Made by a program: the position numbers and the translations under genes. This document shows positions 52,142 to 60,522 of a stretch of DNA of 64,000 bases, in pieces (position 1 is the stretch's first letter; every line of letters begins with the position of its first letter). Where the stretch lies: contig CAZOJT010000005.1 of assembly GCA_964580215.1 (NCBI GenBank), forward strand, positions 1 to 64,000. Direction: 5' to 3'. The notes beneath the pieces were generated by a model. The model was not told where the DNA came from. It saw only the letters and a list, made by a program, of their open reading frames with translations, and did not search any database. The stretch is from SM23-73-3 sp964580215 (lineage in GTDB: Bacteria; Zixibacteria; MSB-5A5; SM1-73).

Positions 52142-54562
52142 TTATCTTCTCAGAGTGGCATCAAAGCTTCTCTCCAGCTCCGAGATCACCTTTCGGTGAA
52201 TTTCATCCACCTCCTCTTCTGTTAATGTCCTCTTCTGCGAGCGGTAGCGAATAGAGTATGCCAAGCTTTTCATACCAGCAGGAACCTGTTTTCCTTCGTA
52301 CACATCAAATAAAGTGACCTCTTCTACAAGGCTTCCTCCCACCTCTTTTATTTTATCTCCGATCACCTTTGAAAGTATCGTCTCATCCACCACCACTGCT
52401 ATGTCCCGATCCACCGGCGGAAACTTGGGCATAGAGGAAAACTTTTTTCTGCGAGGCACCCGGCTACAAAGTTTCTCAAAATCCAGTTCTGCCCAGAAGA
52501 CTTTCTCCTTGATTTCAAAAGCATCCAAAATTTCTTCGCACACCTCACCCAAAAGTCCAATCTTCTCGTCTCCCATCTGGATATGGAAACATCTGTCCTC
52601 CTTCAGAAAAGCATTTCTGCCGGGATTTAGCTCAAATGAAAGTAGAAGATGCTCGAACAATCCCTCCAGCATCCCTTTGAGATCAAAAAGATCTGTCTCC
52701 GTCTCTTCAGTTTCCCAATGGCGGGGTTCTCTTTCTCCGGAGATAGCTATGCCCAGATGAAGTTTTTCCTCTGGTAACCGGTCCCGCGGATCCTGTGGAT
52801 TTCCCCTGGCGAAAAACACCTTTCCCAGTTCAAATATCCTTAAATTTTTCTCCAGCCGGTTTTTGTTCCGGCTCACCACTGAAAGGAGATTGTAAGCCAA
52901 TGTGGTGGAAAGAACGGACAGATCCTGGCTCAAAGGATTTCTTATGCTAACTTGCGAAACATCGGGACTCAATTTCGCCAACTTCTCTGGATCCACCAGA
53001 TTATTGGTGATCACCTCAAAGAATTCCCTTCCCACCATGAATTCTTTGACTCTTCGGGAGACTTCATCCTCCCATTGTATCTCTGTGACCAGGCTCCCTC
53101 CGGCTCTCAGGGTGGTCTTTATATTGCCATAACCATAGATACGAGCTATCTCCTCCACCAGATCGATCTCCCGGGTCAGATCAGGTCTGAAGGTGGGAAT
53201 CTCCACCTCCAGATCATGATTCTCCTCGCCTTCGACGGGATTTTCAACTTTCACCGGAAGCTCCAGATTGGTCAATATGCTTTTGATCTTTTGCCGTTGA
53301 AGATCGGTGCTTAAGATCTTATTAACCCGTTGCGGTCTTAAAGTTATCTGAACCGGATAGATGGGAGAAGGATAGCTATCCACCACACCCTTTAATACTT
53401 TGCCAAAAGCTAAGCTTCCCAGAAGCTCAGCCGCACGATCAATGGCTTTCACCACCGCATTGGGATTGGCTCCTCTTTCGAATCTCTGAGACGATTCGGT
53501 GGATATACCCAAGAATAGCCGTCCTCTGCGAATAACTTTCGGATCAAAATAGGCGCTTTCCAAAAGGATAGTCCGAGTGTTCGGACCAACTTCGCTTTCC
53601 AAGCCTCCCATTATTCCGGCAATAGCCACCGTTTTTGTCCCATCGGTGATGAGCAAAACTTCCCGGCTTAAGGTGTGTTCCTCTTGATCTAAGGTGACAA
53701 ATTTCTCCTCATCCTGCGCTCTTCTCACCACCACCTTTTTTCGCTTGAAGAGCTTGTAGTCAAAAGCGTGCAGGGGATGTCCCAGCTCCAACATCACCAG
53801 ATTGGTTATATCCACCACATTGTTTATAGGGCGCATCCCGGCTGATTGTAACTTTCTTTTCAGCCAGAAGGGGGATTCGGTTATCTTCACATCTTCAATC
53901 ACCCGGGCGGCATATCTGGGACAAGCTTGGGGGTCGCCAATCTCTACCTGCAACCGATTTTGAGCCATCTCCCCGATTTCGTGCAGATTCACCTCTCTCT
54001 TTCTTAATCGACTTCCACACAAAGCCGCCACCTCTCTTGCCACTCCCATGACGGAAAGACAATCGGGTCGATTGGGGGTGAGATCTATATCCAGGATCCA
54101 GTCTTCCAAATCCAGTGCCGAGGTGATTGATTGTCCCACTTTAAGATCCGCATCCAGAATCATGATCCCCTTCTCATCCTCCCCAATGTCCAGTTCCTTC
54201 TCCGAGCAGATCATGCCATAAGACTCCACACCCCTCAAAGCGTTTTTGGTGATCTGAATTCCTCCGGGTAGCTTGGCACCGATTAAAGCTACCGGGACTT
54301 TGGCATCCTCGGCTACATTGGGAGCACCGCACACAATCTGGAGGCTCTCCAATCCGACCATCATCTCACATACGGAAAGCTTATCTGCCCGTGGATGTTT
54401 GGAGACATTTTTTATCTGCCCTACCACCACCCTATCCAAGTCTTTGCCCACCGTTGTGATGGTCTCCACCTCCAGACCGGCATCGGTAAGTCGGGAAGCT
54501 AACTCCTCAACTGAGAGGTCGAAATCAACAAATTCTTTGAGCCATCTGTAACTTACTTTCAT
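52142..54562 (-). CDS. pheT: phenylalanine--tRNA ligase beta subunit
   Basis: An 806-aa subunit of PheRS. It has the N-terminal tRNA-binding (EMAP-like) domain (VVVGQIKNVSKHPRADKLSVCEM), B3/B4 editing domain, B5 domain (KIKSILTNLELPVKV), catalytic-like core (DLVEEIARIYGYGNIKTT) and the C-terminal anticodon-binding fold (FPPVDRDIAVVVDETI; SLAYSIRYRSQKRTLTEEEVD). Length is normal. It starts 1 base after pheS, so translation is coupled. Confidence 0.98.
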   Translation of the reverse strand: MKVSYRWLKEFVDFDLSVEELASRLTDAGLEVETITTVGKDLDRVVVGQIKNVSKHPRADKLSVCEMMVGLESLQIVCGAPNVAEDAKVPVALIGAKLPGGIQITKNALRGVESYGMICSEKELDIGEDEKGIMILDADLKVGQSITSALDLEDWILDIDLTPNRPDCLSVMGVAREVAALCGSRLRKREVNLHEIGEMAQNRLQVEIGDPQACPRYAARVIEDVKITESPFWLKRKLQSAGMRPINNVVDITNLVMLELGHPLHAFDYKLFKRKKVVVRRAQDEEKFVTLDQEEHTLSREVLLITDGTKTVAIAGIMGGLESEVGPNTRTILLESAYFDPKVIRRGRLFLGISTESSQRFERGANPNAVVKAIDRAAELLGSLAFGKVLKGVVDSYPSPIYPVQITLRPQRVNKILSTDLQRQKIKSILTNLELPVKVENPVEGEENHDLEVEIPTFRPDLTREIDLVEEIARIYGYGNIKTTLRAGGSLVTEIQWEDEVSRRVKEFMVGREFFEVITNNLVDPEKLAKLSPDVSQVSIRNPLSQDLSVLSTTLAYNLLSVVSRNKNRLEKNLRIFELGKVFFARGNPQDPRDRLPEEKLHLGIAISGEREPRHWETEETETDLFDLKGMLEGLFEHLLLSFELNPGRNAFLKEDRCFHIQMGDEKIGLLGEVCEEILDAFEIKEKVFWAELDFEKLCSRVPRRKKFSSMPKFPPVDRDIAVVVDETILSKVIGDKIKEVGGSLVEEVTLFDVYEGKQVPAGMKSLAYSIRYRSQKRTLTEEEVDEIHRKVISELERSFDATLRR

Positions 54563-54563
54563 C

Positions 54564-55601
54564 TTAGAATTGCCTCAAAAATCTAAGATCATTTTCATAG
54601 AAGAGTCGGATGTCATCAATCTGATATTTTAACATGGCGATCCGATCCACCCCCATGCCGAAGGCATAGCCTGAATAGATTTCCGGATCATAGCCCACCG
54701 CCTTGAATACCTCTGGATCTATCATGCCCGCCCCCAAAATCTCCAGCCATCCTCTGTGCTTGCACACACTGCAACCTTTCCCTCCACAGATCACACAGGA
54801 GATGTCTACCTCGGCTGAAGGCTCGGTGAAGGGGAAAAAGCTGGCCCTAAATCTCAAAGCCACATCCTTACCGAATAACTCCCACACGAAGGCAGAAAGA
54901 ACCCCTTTGAGATCGGCAAAGGTCACGTCTTTGTCCACATAGAATCCTTCCACCTGATGAAAGGTGCAGAAACTTCGAGCATTGATGGCTTCGTTTCGAT
55001 AACATCTTCCCGGAGCGATGATCCTAACCGGGGGTTTTCTTTTCTCAAATACTCTCACCTGAACCGGGGAGGTATGGGTGCGAAGGAGGAGATCATCTTT
55101 TATGTAGAAGGTGTCCTGCATGTCTCTGGCCGGATGGTCGGGAGGGAAGTTAAGCGCGGAGAAGTTGTAGTAATCTGTTTCTACGTCCGGACCTCTGGCT
55201 ACCTCAAATCCCATCCCATAAAAGATCTCTATAATCTCTTCATTTACCTGAGTGAGGGGATGAAGCCTCCCTTCCCATCCTTTTCTTCCGGGAAGGGTAT
55301 AATCAAAAAATTGTTTCTCCTTTCCTTTGGCAACCTCCCCCTTTTTCAATTCTTTTGTTTTTCTGAGGAGAACCTCCTCCACCTGTTTTTTGATCTGATT
55401 GGAAAGTTTGCCTATAGCCGGACGCTCCTTTTCTGGGAAATCTTTTAAGCTTTTTAGAAGGGAGGTGATGATCCCCTTCCTCCCTAAATATCTAATTCTT
55501 GTCTGTTCCAATCCTTCAAGCTCGCTGGTTTGCTCTATCTTCAGAAGAGCTTCCCTTTGCGCCTGCTTGAGGGACTGTTCAAATCTGCTTGCGTTGGACA
55601 T
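54564..55601 (-). CDS. pheS: phenylalanine--tRNA ligase alpha subunit
   Basis: A 345-aa catalytic subunit. An N-terminal coiled coil is followed by class II motifs: HPLTQVNEEIIEIFYGMGFEVARGPDVE, FPPDHPARDMQDTFYI (motif 1 region), IAPGRCYRNEAINARSFCTFHQVEGFYVD (motif 2) and GYAFGMGVDRIAMLKY (motif 3). CVICGGKGCSVCK is a Cys-rich insert found in many PheS. It sits in the conserved thrS-infC-rpmI-rplT-pheST order. Confidence 0.98.
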   Translation of the reverse strand: MSNASRFEQSLKQAQREALLKIEQTSELEGLEQTRIRYLGRKGIITSLLKSLKDFPEKERPAIGKLSNQIKKQVEEVLLRKTKELKKGEVAKGKEKQFFDYTLPGRKGWEGRLHPLTQVNEEIIEIFYGMGFEVARGPDVETDYYNFSALNFPPDHPARDMQDTFYIKDDLLLRTHTSPVQVRVFEKRKPPVRIIAPGRCYRNEAINARSFCTFHQVEGFYVDKDVTFADLKGVLSAFVWELFGKDVALRFRASFFPFTEPSAEVDISCVICGGKGCSVCKHRGWLEILGAGMIDPEVFKAVGYDPEIYSGYAFGMGVDRIAMLKYQIDDIRLFYENDLRFLRQF

Positions 55602-55774
55602 AACACAAAAAAAGCTAACAGTGTTTTAGAACTCAGGGTATTCTACACCACATCCTGAAAACCGGCTTTAATGACTTTTCAGGAGGCTGGAATTTTGGAA
55701 TATGCCAGAAGTGGACTATAAAGACCACACAGAGGTCTATGAAAAGTTATTCGAGATTTGCCATCTTTGGCTTT

Positions 55775-56134
55775 TTAACCGGCTTTGGATTTTGAAGCCA
55801 ACTCAGCTAACTTAGCGAAACCTTCTTTATCTCGAACTGCCATATCTGCCAGAATCTTACGATCTAAAATCACCCCGGCCCTCTTCAAGCCGTTGATAAA
55901 CAGGCTGTATGAGAGTCCGGAAAGTCTGGCGGCGGCATTGATCCGCACTATCCAGAGTCGACGGAAATCCCTCTTCCTTCTTCTTCTATGCGCATAGGCA
56001 TAGGCTAATCCTCGTTGAACCGACTCTTTGGCAGTACGATACAGTTTGCTTCTGCCTCCGTAATATCCTTTAGCGGCTTTCAGGATTTTTTTTCTTCTTG
56101 CTCGTGAAGCTACTGCATCTGTTGCTCTGGGCAT
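55775..56134 (-). CDS. rplT: 50S ribosomal protein L20
   Basis: A 119-aa basic ribosomal protein. Signatures are RARRKKILKAAKGYYGGRSKLYRTAKESVQRGLAYAYAHRRRRKRDFR and LWIVRINAAARLSGLSYSLFINGLK. It binds 23S rRNA early in assembly and in many bacteria represses its own operon. It lies 11 bases after rpmI. Confidence 0.98.
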   Translation of the reverse strand: MPRATDAVASRARRKKILKAAKGYYGGRSKLYRTAKESVQRGLAYAYAHRRRRKRDFRRLWIVRINAAARLSGLSYSLFINGLKRAGVILDRKILADMAVRDKEGFAKLAELASKSKAG

Positions 56135-56145
56135 TAGAATCCTCC

Positions 56146-56340
56146 TTAGCTGGCTAACAGCCTTCTTACCTTATTTTCATCAGCTTTATCAACCAATCCA
56201 GCCTTTCTTAAGTTTCTTTTTCTTTTGGCGCTTTTCTTACTCAAAAGATGTCCTCTGAAGGCTTTGCTTCTTTTGAACTTTCCACTGCCTGTCTTCTTGA
56301 ATCTTTTGGCAGCGGCCCTATTTGTCTTTATCTTGGGCAA
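56146..56340 (-). CDS. rpmI: 50S ribosomal protein L35
   Basis: A 64-aa basic protein with the L35 pattern MPKIKTNRAAAKRFKKTGSG, a short KRSKAFRGHLLSKKSAKRKRNLR stretch and a C-terminal DKADENKVRRLLA. Standard position between infC and rplT. Confidence 0.97.
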   Translation of the reverse strand: MPKIKTNRAAAKRFKKTGSGKFKRSKAFRGHLLSKKSAKRKRNLRKAGLVDKADENKVRRLLAS

Positions 56341-56441
56341 CTGACTATCCCTCCATCTTCTTAGGTATTTAACAACACACGTTAACTCATTGAGCCAATT
56401 TGTTGATAAAAAAACTACTTGAGCCAGACGGTTTTGAAAAT

Positions 56442-56978
56442 TTAGGATGAAGCCGAGCTTTTGTCCTGCGCCTTAGGCACAAAAGTCAAAGTCAGAATCC
56501 GACCCTCCATTCTGGGTTTGGGCCCTGGTTCTCCCACCTCAGAAAGGTCAACTTTCAGTTTATCCAGGATCTTTTGCCCGAACTCCATATGAGCTCTTTC
56601 CCGCCCCCTGAACACCACCAGAACCTTCACCTTGTTGCCCTGAGTCAAGAACTCCCGAACATGTCTCATCTTGAAGGTGTAATCATGATCCTCGGTTTTG
56701 GGTCTGAAGCGCATCTCCTTCAGTTGCAGGAAACGCTGCTTTTTCTTGGCGTCTTTTGCTTTTTTGGCAAGCCCATATTTGTATTTCCCATAATCCATTA
56801 TCTTACAAACCGGTGGCATGGCTCCTGGAGAAATCTCCACCAGATCATACCCTCTCTCTGCCGCTAACCTGATAGCGTCTCTGGTGGGCATGATCCCTAT
56901 CTGTTCGCCAGTCTCTCCGATAACTCTCACCTGGGAAAAACGAATTCTTCGATTAACCCTGATCTCCTTAGCTCTTAT
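56442..56978 (-). CDS. infC: translation initiation factor IF-3, probable AUA start
   Basis: IF-3 keeps 30S subunits free and checks the start codon. The body from GTG 56930 lacks the normal N-terminus; the in-frame sequence upstream encodes RAKEIRVNRRIRFSQVRVIG, which is the expected IF-3 start. There is no ATG, GTG or TTG in that extension. An AUA codon (56976-56978) lies 9 bases after a strong AAAGGAGG, so AUA is the likely start, giving 178 aa. IF-3 genes elsewhere use rare starts (AUU and others) for self-repression. Conserved segments include DYGKYKYGLAKKAKDAKKKQ and the C-terminal KVLVVFRGRERAHMEFG and GRILTLTFVPK. Confidence 0.93.
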   Translation of the reverse strand: MRAKEIRVNRRIRFSQVRVIGETGEQIGIMPTRDAIRLAAERGYDLVEISPGAMPPVCKIMDYGKYKYGLAKKAKDAKKKQRFLQLKEMRFRPKTEDHDYTFKMRHVREFLTQGNKVKVLVVFRGRERAHMEFGQKILDKLKVDLSEVGEPGPKPRMEGRILTLTFVPKAQDKSSASS

Positions 56979-57102
56979 TGGATCTCACCTCCTTTCTTGC
57001 TCTCTTTGTCTTTACTGAGAGGTGCTTTTAGTCTTAAGAAGTTTTGGCTTTCAAAAAGCGTCACATTCTAAGAATTTGCTCAAAAGAATTTTTCATCTTT
57101 GT

Positions 57103-59040
57103 TTAAAAGGCATTGGGTTCTACGGTTTTGTTTTTTACCTCCTCTTTCAACTTTTGGATGATCTGATCTAAGTTGAACCGACCCAGATCTCCCTTCTTGT
57201 GTCTTCTCACTGAAACGTTTTTGTCCTGTACTTCCTTTTTGCCCACAATAAACATATACGGTATCTTTTCCTTTTCTGCCTCTCTTATTTTATAGTTTAT
57301 CTTCTCGTTTCTATCGTCTGTCTCCACTCGAAAACCTTCTTCTCTTAGTCTACTTTCTATTTCGGCAGAATAAGAATTTTGTTCATCGGTGATGGGCATT
57401 ACCCGAACCTGCACTGGAGAAAGCCACAGAGGAAACGCTCCCCCATAATGCTCAATCAGCACTCCGAAGAATCGCTCCAGCGAGCCCAATAAAGCCCGAT
57501 GAATCATTATAGGTCGGTGGAAGTTTCCATCCGAATCCACAAAGGAAAGATCAAATCTCTCCGGGATGTTGAAATCAAACTGGATGGTGGTGCATTGATG
57601 GGGTCTTCCCATAACGTCTTCGATTTTCAAATCGATCTTTGGACCATAGAAGGCGCCACCCCCTTCATCTACTTCGAACATTAGATTTTGCTTTTTCAAA
57701 GCCCGCCTCAGAGCATCTTGCGCTTTTTCCCAGTTTTGTTCCTCTCCTATGGATTTATCCGGTCGGGTGGACAAGAATATCTGATATTTTTCGAAGCCTA
57801 AGGTTTTAAGCATGGCGGTTGAGAAATCTAAAAGACCAATGACCTCCTCTTCCAGCTGCTCCGGCTTGCAGAATATATGAGCATCGTCCATGGTAAAGCC
57901 TCTCACCCGAAAAAGCCCCTGCAATACCCCGGAACGCTCATACCGATAGCAGGTGCCCAACTCAGCCAATCTCAGAGGAAGCTCTCTATAACTTCTGAGT
58001 TTGGATTTATAAATAAGGATATGAAAGGGGCAGTTCATCGGCTTGAGCTGGTATTGTTCATCTTCTACCTGCATGGGGGAATACATGTATTCCTGATAAA
58101 ATCCAGTATGTCCACTTTTCTCCCACAGACGCAGTCGAGCTACATGAGGAGTGTAGATCAACTGATAGCCATGCTTTTGATGTTCTTCCATCCAGAACTC
58201 CTCAATGACTTTTCGAATCTGTGCTCCCTTGGGATGCCACAACACCAGACCAGGTCCAACTTCATCCGAAATCGAAAAAAGCTCCAGCTCCTTCCCTAAC
58301 ACCCGATGATCTCTTCTTTTCATCTCCTCGATTCTTTTCAGATAAAAGTCCAGCTCTTCTTTTGTAGGAAAGGAGATTCCATAGATACGTTGAAGCATGG
58401 GATTTTTCTCAGAGCCTCTCCAGTAGGCTCCGGCTACGCTTAAAAGCTTAAAGTTTTTGATGACTCCGGTGGAGGGAACGTGGGGTCCCCGACACAGATC
58501 CATAAAATCATCGTGCTGATACAAAACCACCTTATCTTCCTCCAACTCAGAAAGTATCTCCAATTTATAACTCTGTCCCTTCTGTTTGAAGATATCCTCT
58601 GCTTCCGACTTGGCAAGCTCTTTTCTTATGAAGAGATAATTTTGCTTTACGATCTCTTTCATTCTCAACTCAATTCTTGCTAAATCTTCCGGCTCGAATG
58701 GTTTTTGGGTATCAAAGTCGTAATAAAACCCTTCTTTGATAGAAGGTCCGATGGCTAATTTCACCCCAGGAAAAAGATTTTGCACTGCCTGAGCCATAAC
58801 ATGTGAAGTGCTGTGCCAGAAAACCTCTTTCCCCTCTTCAGAATCGAAGGTGATTATCTTGATATCTGAATCCTTTTGCACCTTTTCAGATAAATCCACC
58901 ATCTTGCCGTTCAGAAAGGCGGCGATTGCATTATCAGCCAGATTTGGATCCAAATCCCGGACGATCTGGGAGATAGTTATTCCGGCTGGGTATTGTTTCT
59001 TCGATCCGTCAGGCAAAACCACCGTCACTTCATCTGCCAT
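57103..59040 (-). CDS. thrS: threonine--tRNA ligase
   Basis: A 645-aa class II synthetase. Domains: TGS (residues 1-65), the editing domain with HSTSHVMAQAVQNLFPG, the catalytic core (GRGPHVPSTG-like LCRGPHVPSTGVIKNFKLLSVAGAYWRG, LKPMNCPFHILIYKS, RVRGFTMDDAHIFC, MIHRALLGSLERFFGVLIEHYGGAFPLWLSPVQ) and the C-terminal anticodon-binding domain. All parts are intact. It is the first gene of the thrS-infC-rpmI-rplT-pheST operon; a tRNA-Val lies 180 bases upstream on the same strand. Confidence 0.98.
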   Translation of the reverse strand: MADEVTVVLPDGSKKQYPAGITISQIVRDLDPNLADNAIAAFLNGKMVDLSEKVQKDSDIKIITFDSEEGKEVFWHSTSHVMAQAVQNLFPGVKLAIGPSIKEGFYYDFDTQKPFEPEDLARIELRMKEIVKQNYLFIRKELAKSEAEDIFKQKGQSYKLEILSELEEDKVVLYQHDDFMDLCRGPHVPSTGVIKNFKLLSVAGAYWRGSEKNPMLQRIYGISFPTKEELDFYLKRIEEMKRRDHRVLGKELELFSISDEVGPGLVLWHPKGAQIRKVIEEFWMEEHQKHGYQLIYTPHVARLRLWEKSGHTGFYQEYMYSPMQVEDEQYQLKPMNCPFHILIYKSKLRSYRELPLRLAELGTCYRYERSGVLQGLFRVRGFTMDDAHIFCKPEQLEEEVIGLLDFSTAMLKTLGFEKYQIFLSTRPDKSIGEEQNWEKAQDALRRALKKQNLMFEVDEGGGAFYGPKIDLKIEDVMGRPHQCTTIQFDFNIPERFDLSFVDSDGNFHRPIMIHRALLGSLERFFGVLIEHYGGAFPLWLSPVQVRVMPITDEQNSYSAEIESRLREEGFRVETDDRNEKINYKIREAEKEKIPYMFIVGKKEVQDKNVSVRRHKKGDLGRFNLDQIIQKLKEEVKNKTVEPNAF

Positions 59041-59170
59041 GAGTTTCTCCTTGCACGTTGCTATAAAAAATTACCCCATACCTTTTGGGGCGCAATCATC
59101 CTCGAGGTTCGTATATCACCGACCAGATTTATTATGAAAAATCAAACATGAACCTTGTTTACTAAAACAG

Positions 59171-59223
59171 CTTACTGTTTACAGTCAACCGTAAACTGCC
59201 AACTGCTAACTGCCAACTGTTAA
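59171..59223. repeat. AACTGCC/AACTGCT short tandem next to tRNA-Val
   Basis: CTTACTGTTTACAGTCAACC followed by several AACTGCCAACTGCTAAC-type units, ending at the tRNA 3' end. Another short-period repeat at a gene boundary. Confidence 0.75.
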
Positions 59224-59300
59224 TGGTGGGCGATACTGGAATCGAACCAGTGACCTCTTGCATGTCAAGCAAGCACTCTAACCGACTGAGCTAATCGCCC
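59224..59300 (-). tRNA. tRNA-Val (anticodon GAC), CCA encoded
   Basis: Complete cloverleaf on the minus strand: acceptor GGGCGAT / ATCGCCC, D-arm GCTCAGTCGGTTAGAGT, anticodon stem TTGC/GCAA with loop TTGACAT (anticodon GAC), T-loop GGTTCGATTCC, and encoded CCA (59224-59226). Confidence 0.96.
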
Positions 59301-59334
59301 CAAAATTGCGAAATCCTTTTTTCCATCTGACCCT

Positions 59335-59382
59335 CCCCCGCCTATGGCGGGGGATACTCTAACCGACCGAGCTAATCGCCCA
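59335..59382 (-). pseudogene. truncated second tRNA-Val joined to a palindrome
   Basis: 59356-59382 repeats the first 26 bases of tRNA-Val (GGGCGATTAGCTCGGTCGG and TTAGAGT, one change) and then runs straight into CCCCCGCCATAGGCGGGGG (59335-59353). Anticodon arm, T arm and 3' acceptor strand are missing, so it cannot be functional. Confidence 0.85.
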
Positions 59383-59743
59383 ACAAAAAAAGCCAAGAGT
59401 TTACGATTGAAATATCTTTGTGTCCTTTAACTTAAACCTTATTTATGATCTCCAACCGAATCTAATATATTTCTTTACGAATCTTTTGTCAAGATTTTAT
59501 TGACCAATCTCAAAAAGTCCGGTATGTGGGGTTGGGAGTCCTTTAGAGTTAACTCCCTTCGCATTGAGTCTCAAGGCTTAGCACTGAAAAATTAAACTCT
59601 TACCGTGAAGTTTTCCTTCCTATGATTACTGAAGGGTACCACCATGAAAATATATTTCTATAACCTTTCAACAGTTTTTCAATAAGATGGGGTTTCAATA
59701 GCATTTGGTCCATACAGAATCCTGAACAGTACGTCCATAACTA
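59383..59743. other. 360-base intergenic region without a gene
   Basis: AT-rich sequence between the tRNA relic and flgM. I see no gene, repeat or clear terminator. Confidence 0.5.
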
Positions 59744-60040
59744 TCAGACTCCAAACAAATCCATAAGTTTATCTGCGATTTTTTTGTAAATCTCCTGGTT
59801 ATCGTAATCGCCTTTCTGTTTTTTCCTTTTGGCCTCTTTCACTTTTTCCTTTCGAATGGGAGGTGAATTATCGGAAAGATCAGCTTTCTTATCTGAGGTA
59901 TGACCATCCGCTCTTTTATCTTGACATTCTGATTGAGGTAAGATACGACTTATCTTTTTCCCGATCTTTTTTCCCGAAGACAGGATAAAAGGATTTTCCT
60001 TTTTTTCCTCAAATTTTTCTTTTCCGCTGGAAGATAACAC
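59744..60040 (-). CDS. flgM: anti-sigma-28 factor FlgM-like protein
   Basis: A 98-aa highly charged protein. The C-terminal 40 residues (PPIRKEKVKEAKRKKQKGDYDN, then EIYKKIADKLMDLF) follow the FlgM pattern of regularly spaced helices that bind sigma-28; the N-terminal half is Lys/Ser-rich and likely disordered, as in FlgM. Start GTG 60040 with AGGAG 9-10 bases upstream. A 76-codon frame (59950-60180, different register) overlaps the 5' end and may hold the original N-terminus (GVSINPVETKSDVQTF), in which case the gene carries a frameshift near 60040. A consensus-like sigma-28 promoter lies 180 bases upstream. Neighbours fliW and csrA support a flagellar role. Confidence 0.7.
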   Translation of the reverse strand: MLSSSGKEKFEEKKENPFILSSGKKIGKKISRILPQSECQDKRADGHTSDKKADLSDNSPPIRKEKVKEAKRKKQKGDYDNQEIYKKIADKLMDLFGV

Positions 60041-60220
60041 TCTCTTTTCTCCTGTGCAAATGTTTGCACATCTGATTTAGTTTCGACTGGGTTTATGCTA
60101 ACACCTTGTCTGACATGATAATCAGATTCTCCATTCAACCCCCTGGAGAGCAAATTCCCAGACTTTTTTGTCCAGAACAACAGACTTTTGGACTCTGTTG
60201 CTACTTTTCCTCTATTACTT

Positions 60221-60247
60221 GTATCGACCTGGAGGCTTTAAACTTTA
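60221..60247 (-). promoter_or_regulatory. sigma-28 (FliA) type promoter upstream of flgM
   Basis: Minus strand: TAAAGTTT (60247-60240), exactly 11 bases, then GTCGATAC (60228-60221). The enteric consensus is TAAAGTTT-N11-GCCGATAA: 8/8 and 6/8 matches with ideal spacing. Transcription would start near 60213. Confidence 0.75.
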
Positions 60248-60522
60248 TAGTTCGAATTTATAAGATGAAACTTAAGGCGGAAAAAATGCGGCGAATAGTT
60301 GAAAGGTCAACCATGTTCGAAGGAATGGTTGACATTTTTGGTGTCACGCAAAGTCTATGACAAAAAGCTTAACTCCCAGATTCTTTTGTGCTTTTAATTT
60401 TTGATAAATCCCTTTGAGGAATGTTCGACGAAACTTAAGAAAGAACATCTTTTTTGTCTTTTTGAATCATCTGCCACATGAATTCATTATAAAAATGCCA
60501 TCGACAATCTTTGATGAGGCAA
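60248..60522. other. intergenic region between the radical SAM gene and flgM
   Basis: Contains a GTCAACCAT / ATGGTTGAC hairpin (60306-60333) followed on the plus strand by ATTTTTGG; on either strand it could be a weak terminator. No gene is supported. Confidence 0.45.

Noticed and set aside
59950..60180. Minus-strand 76-aa frame overlapping flgM
   Set aside because: Not listed as a separate gene because its C-terminal half is flgM out of register; it is discussed as a possible frameshifted FlgM N-terminus.
60106..60360. Plus-strand ORF of 84 aa antisense to the flgM leader
   Set aside because: No Shine-Dalgarno, no domain, and it covers the sigma-28 promoter and a hairpin on the other strand.
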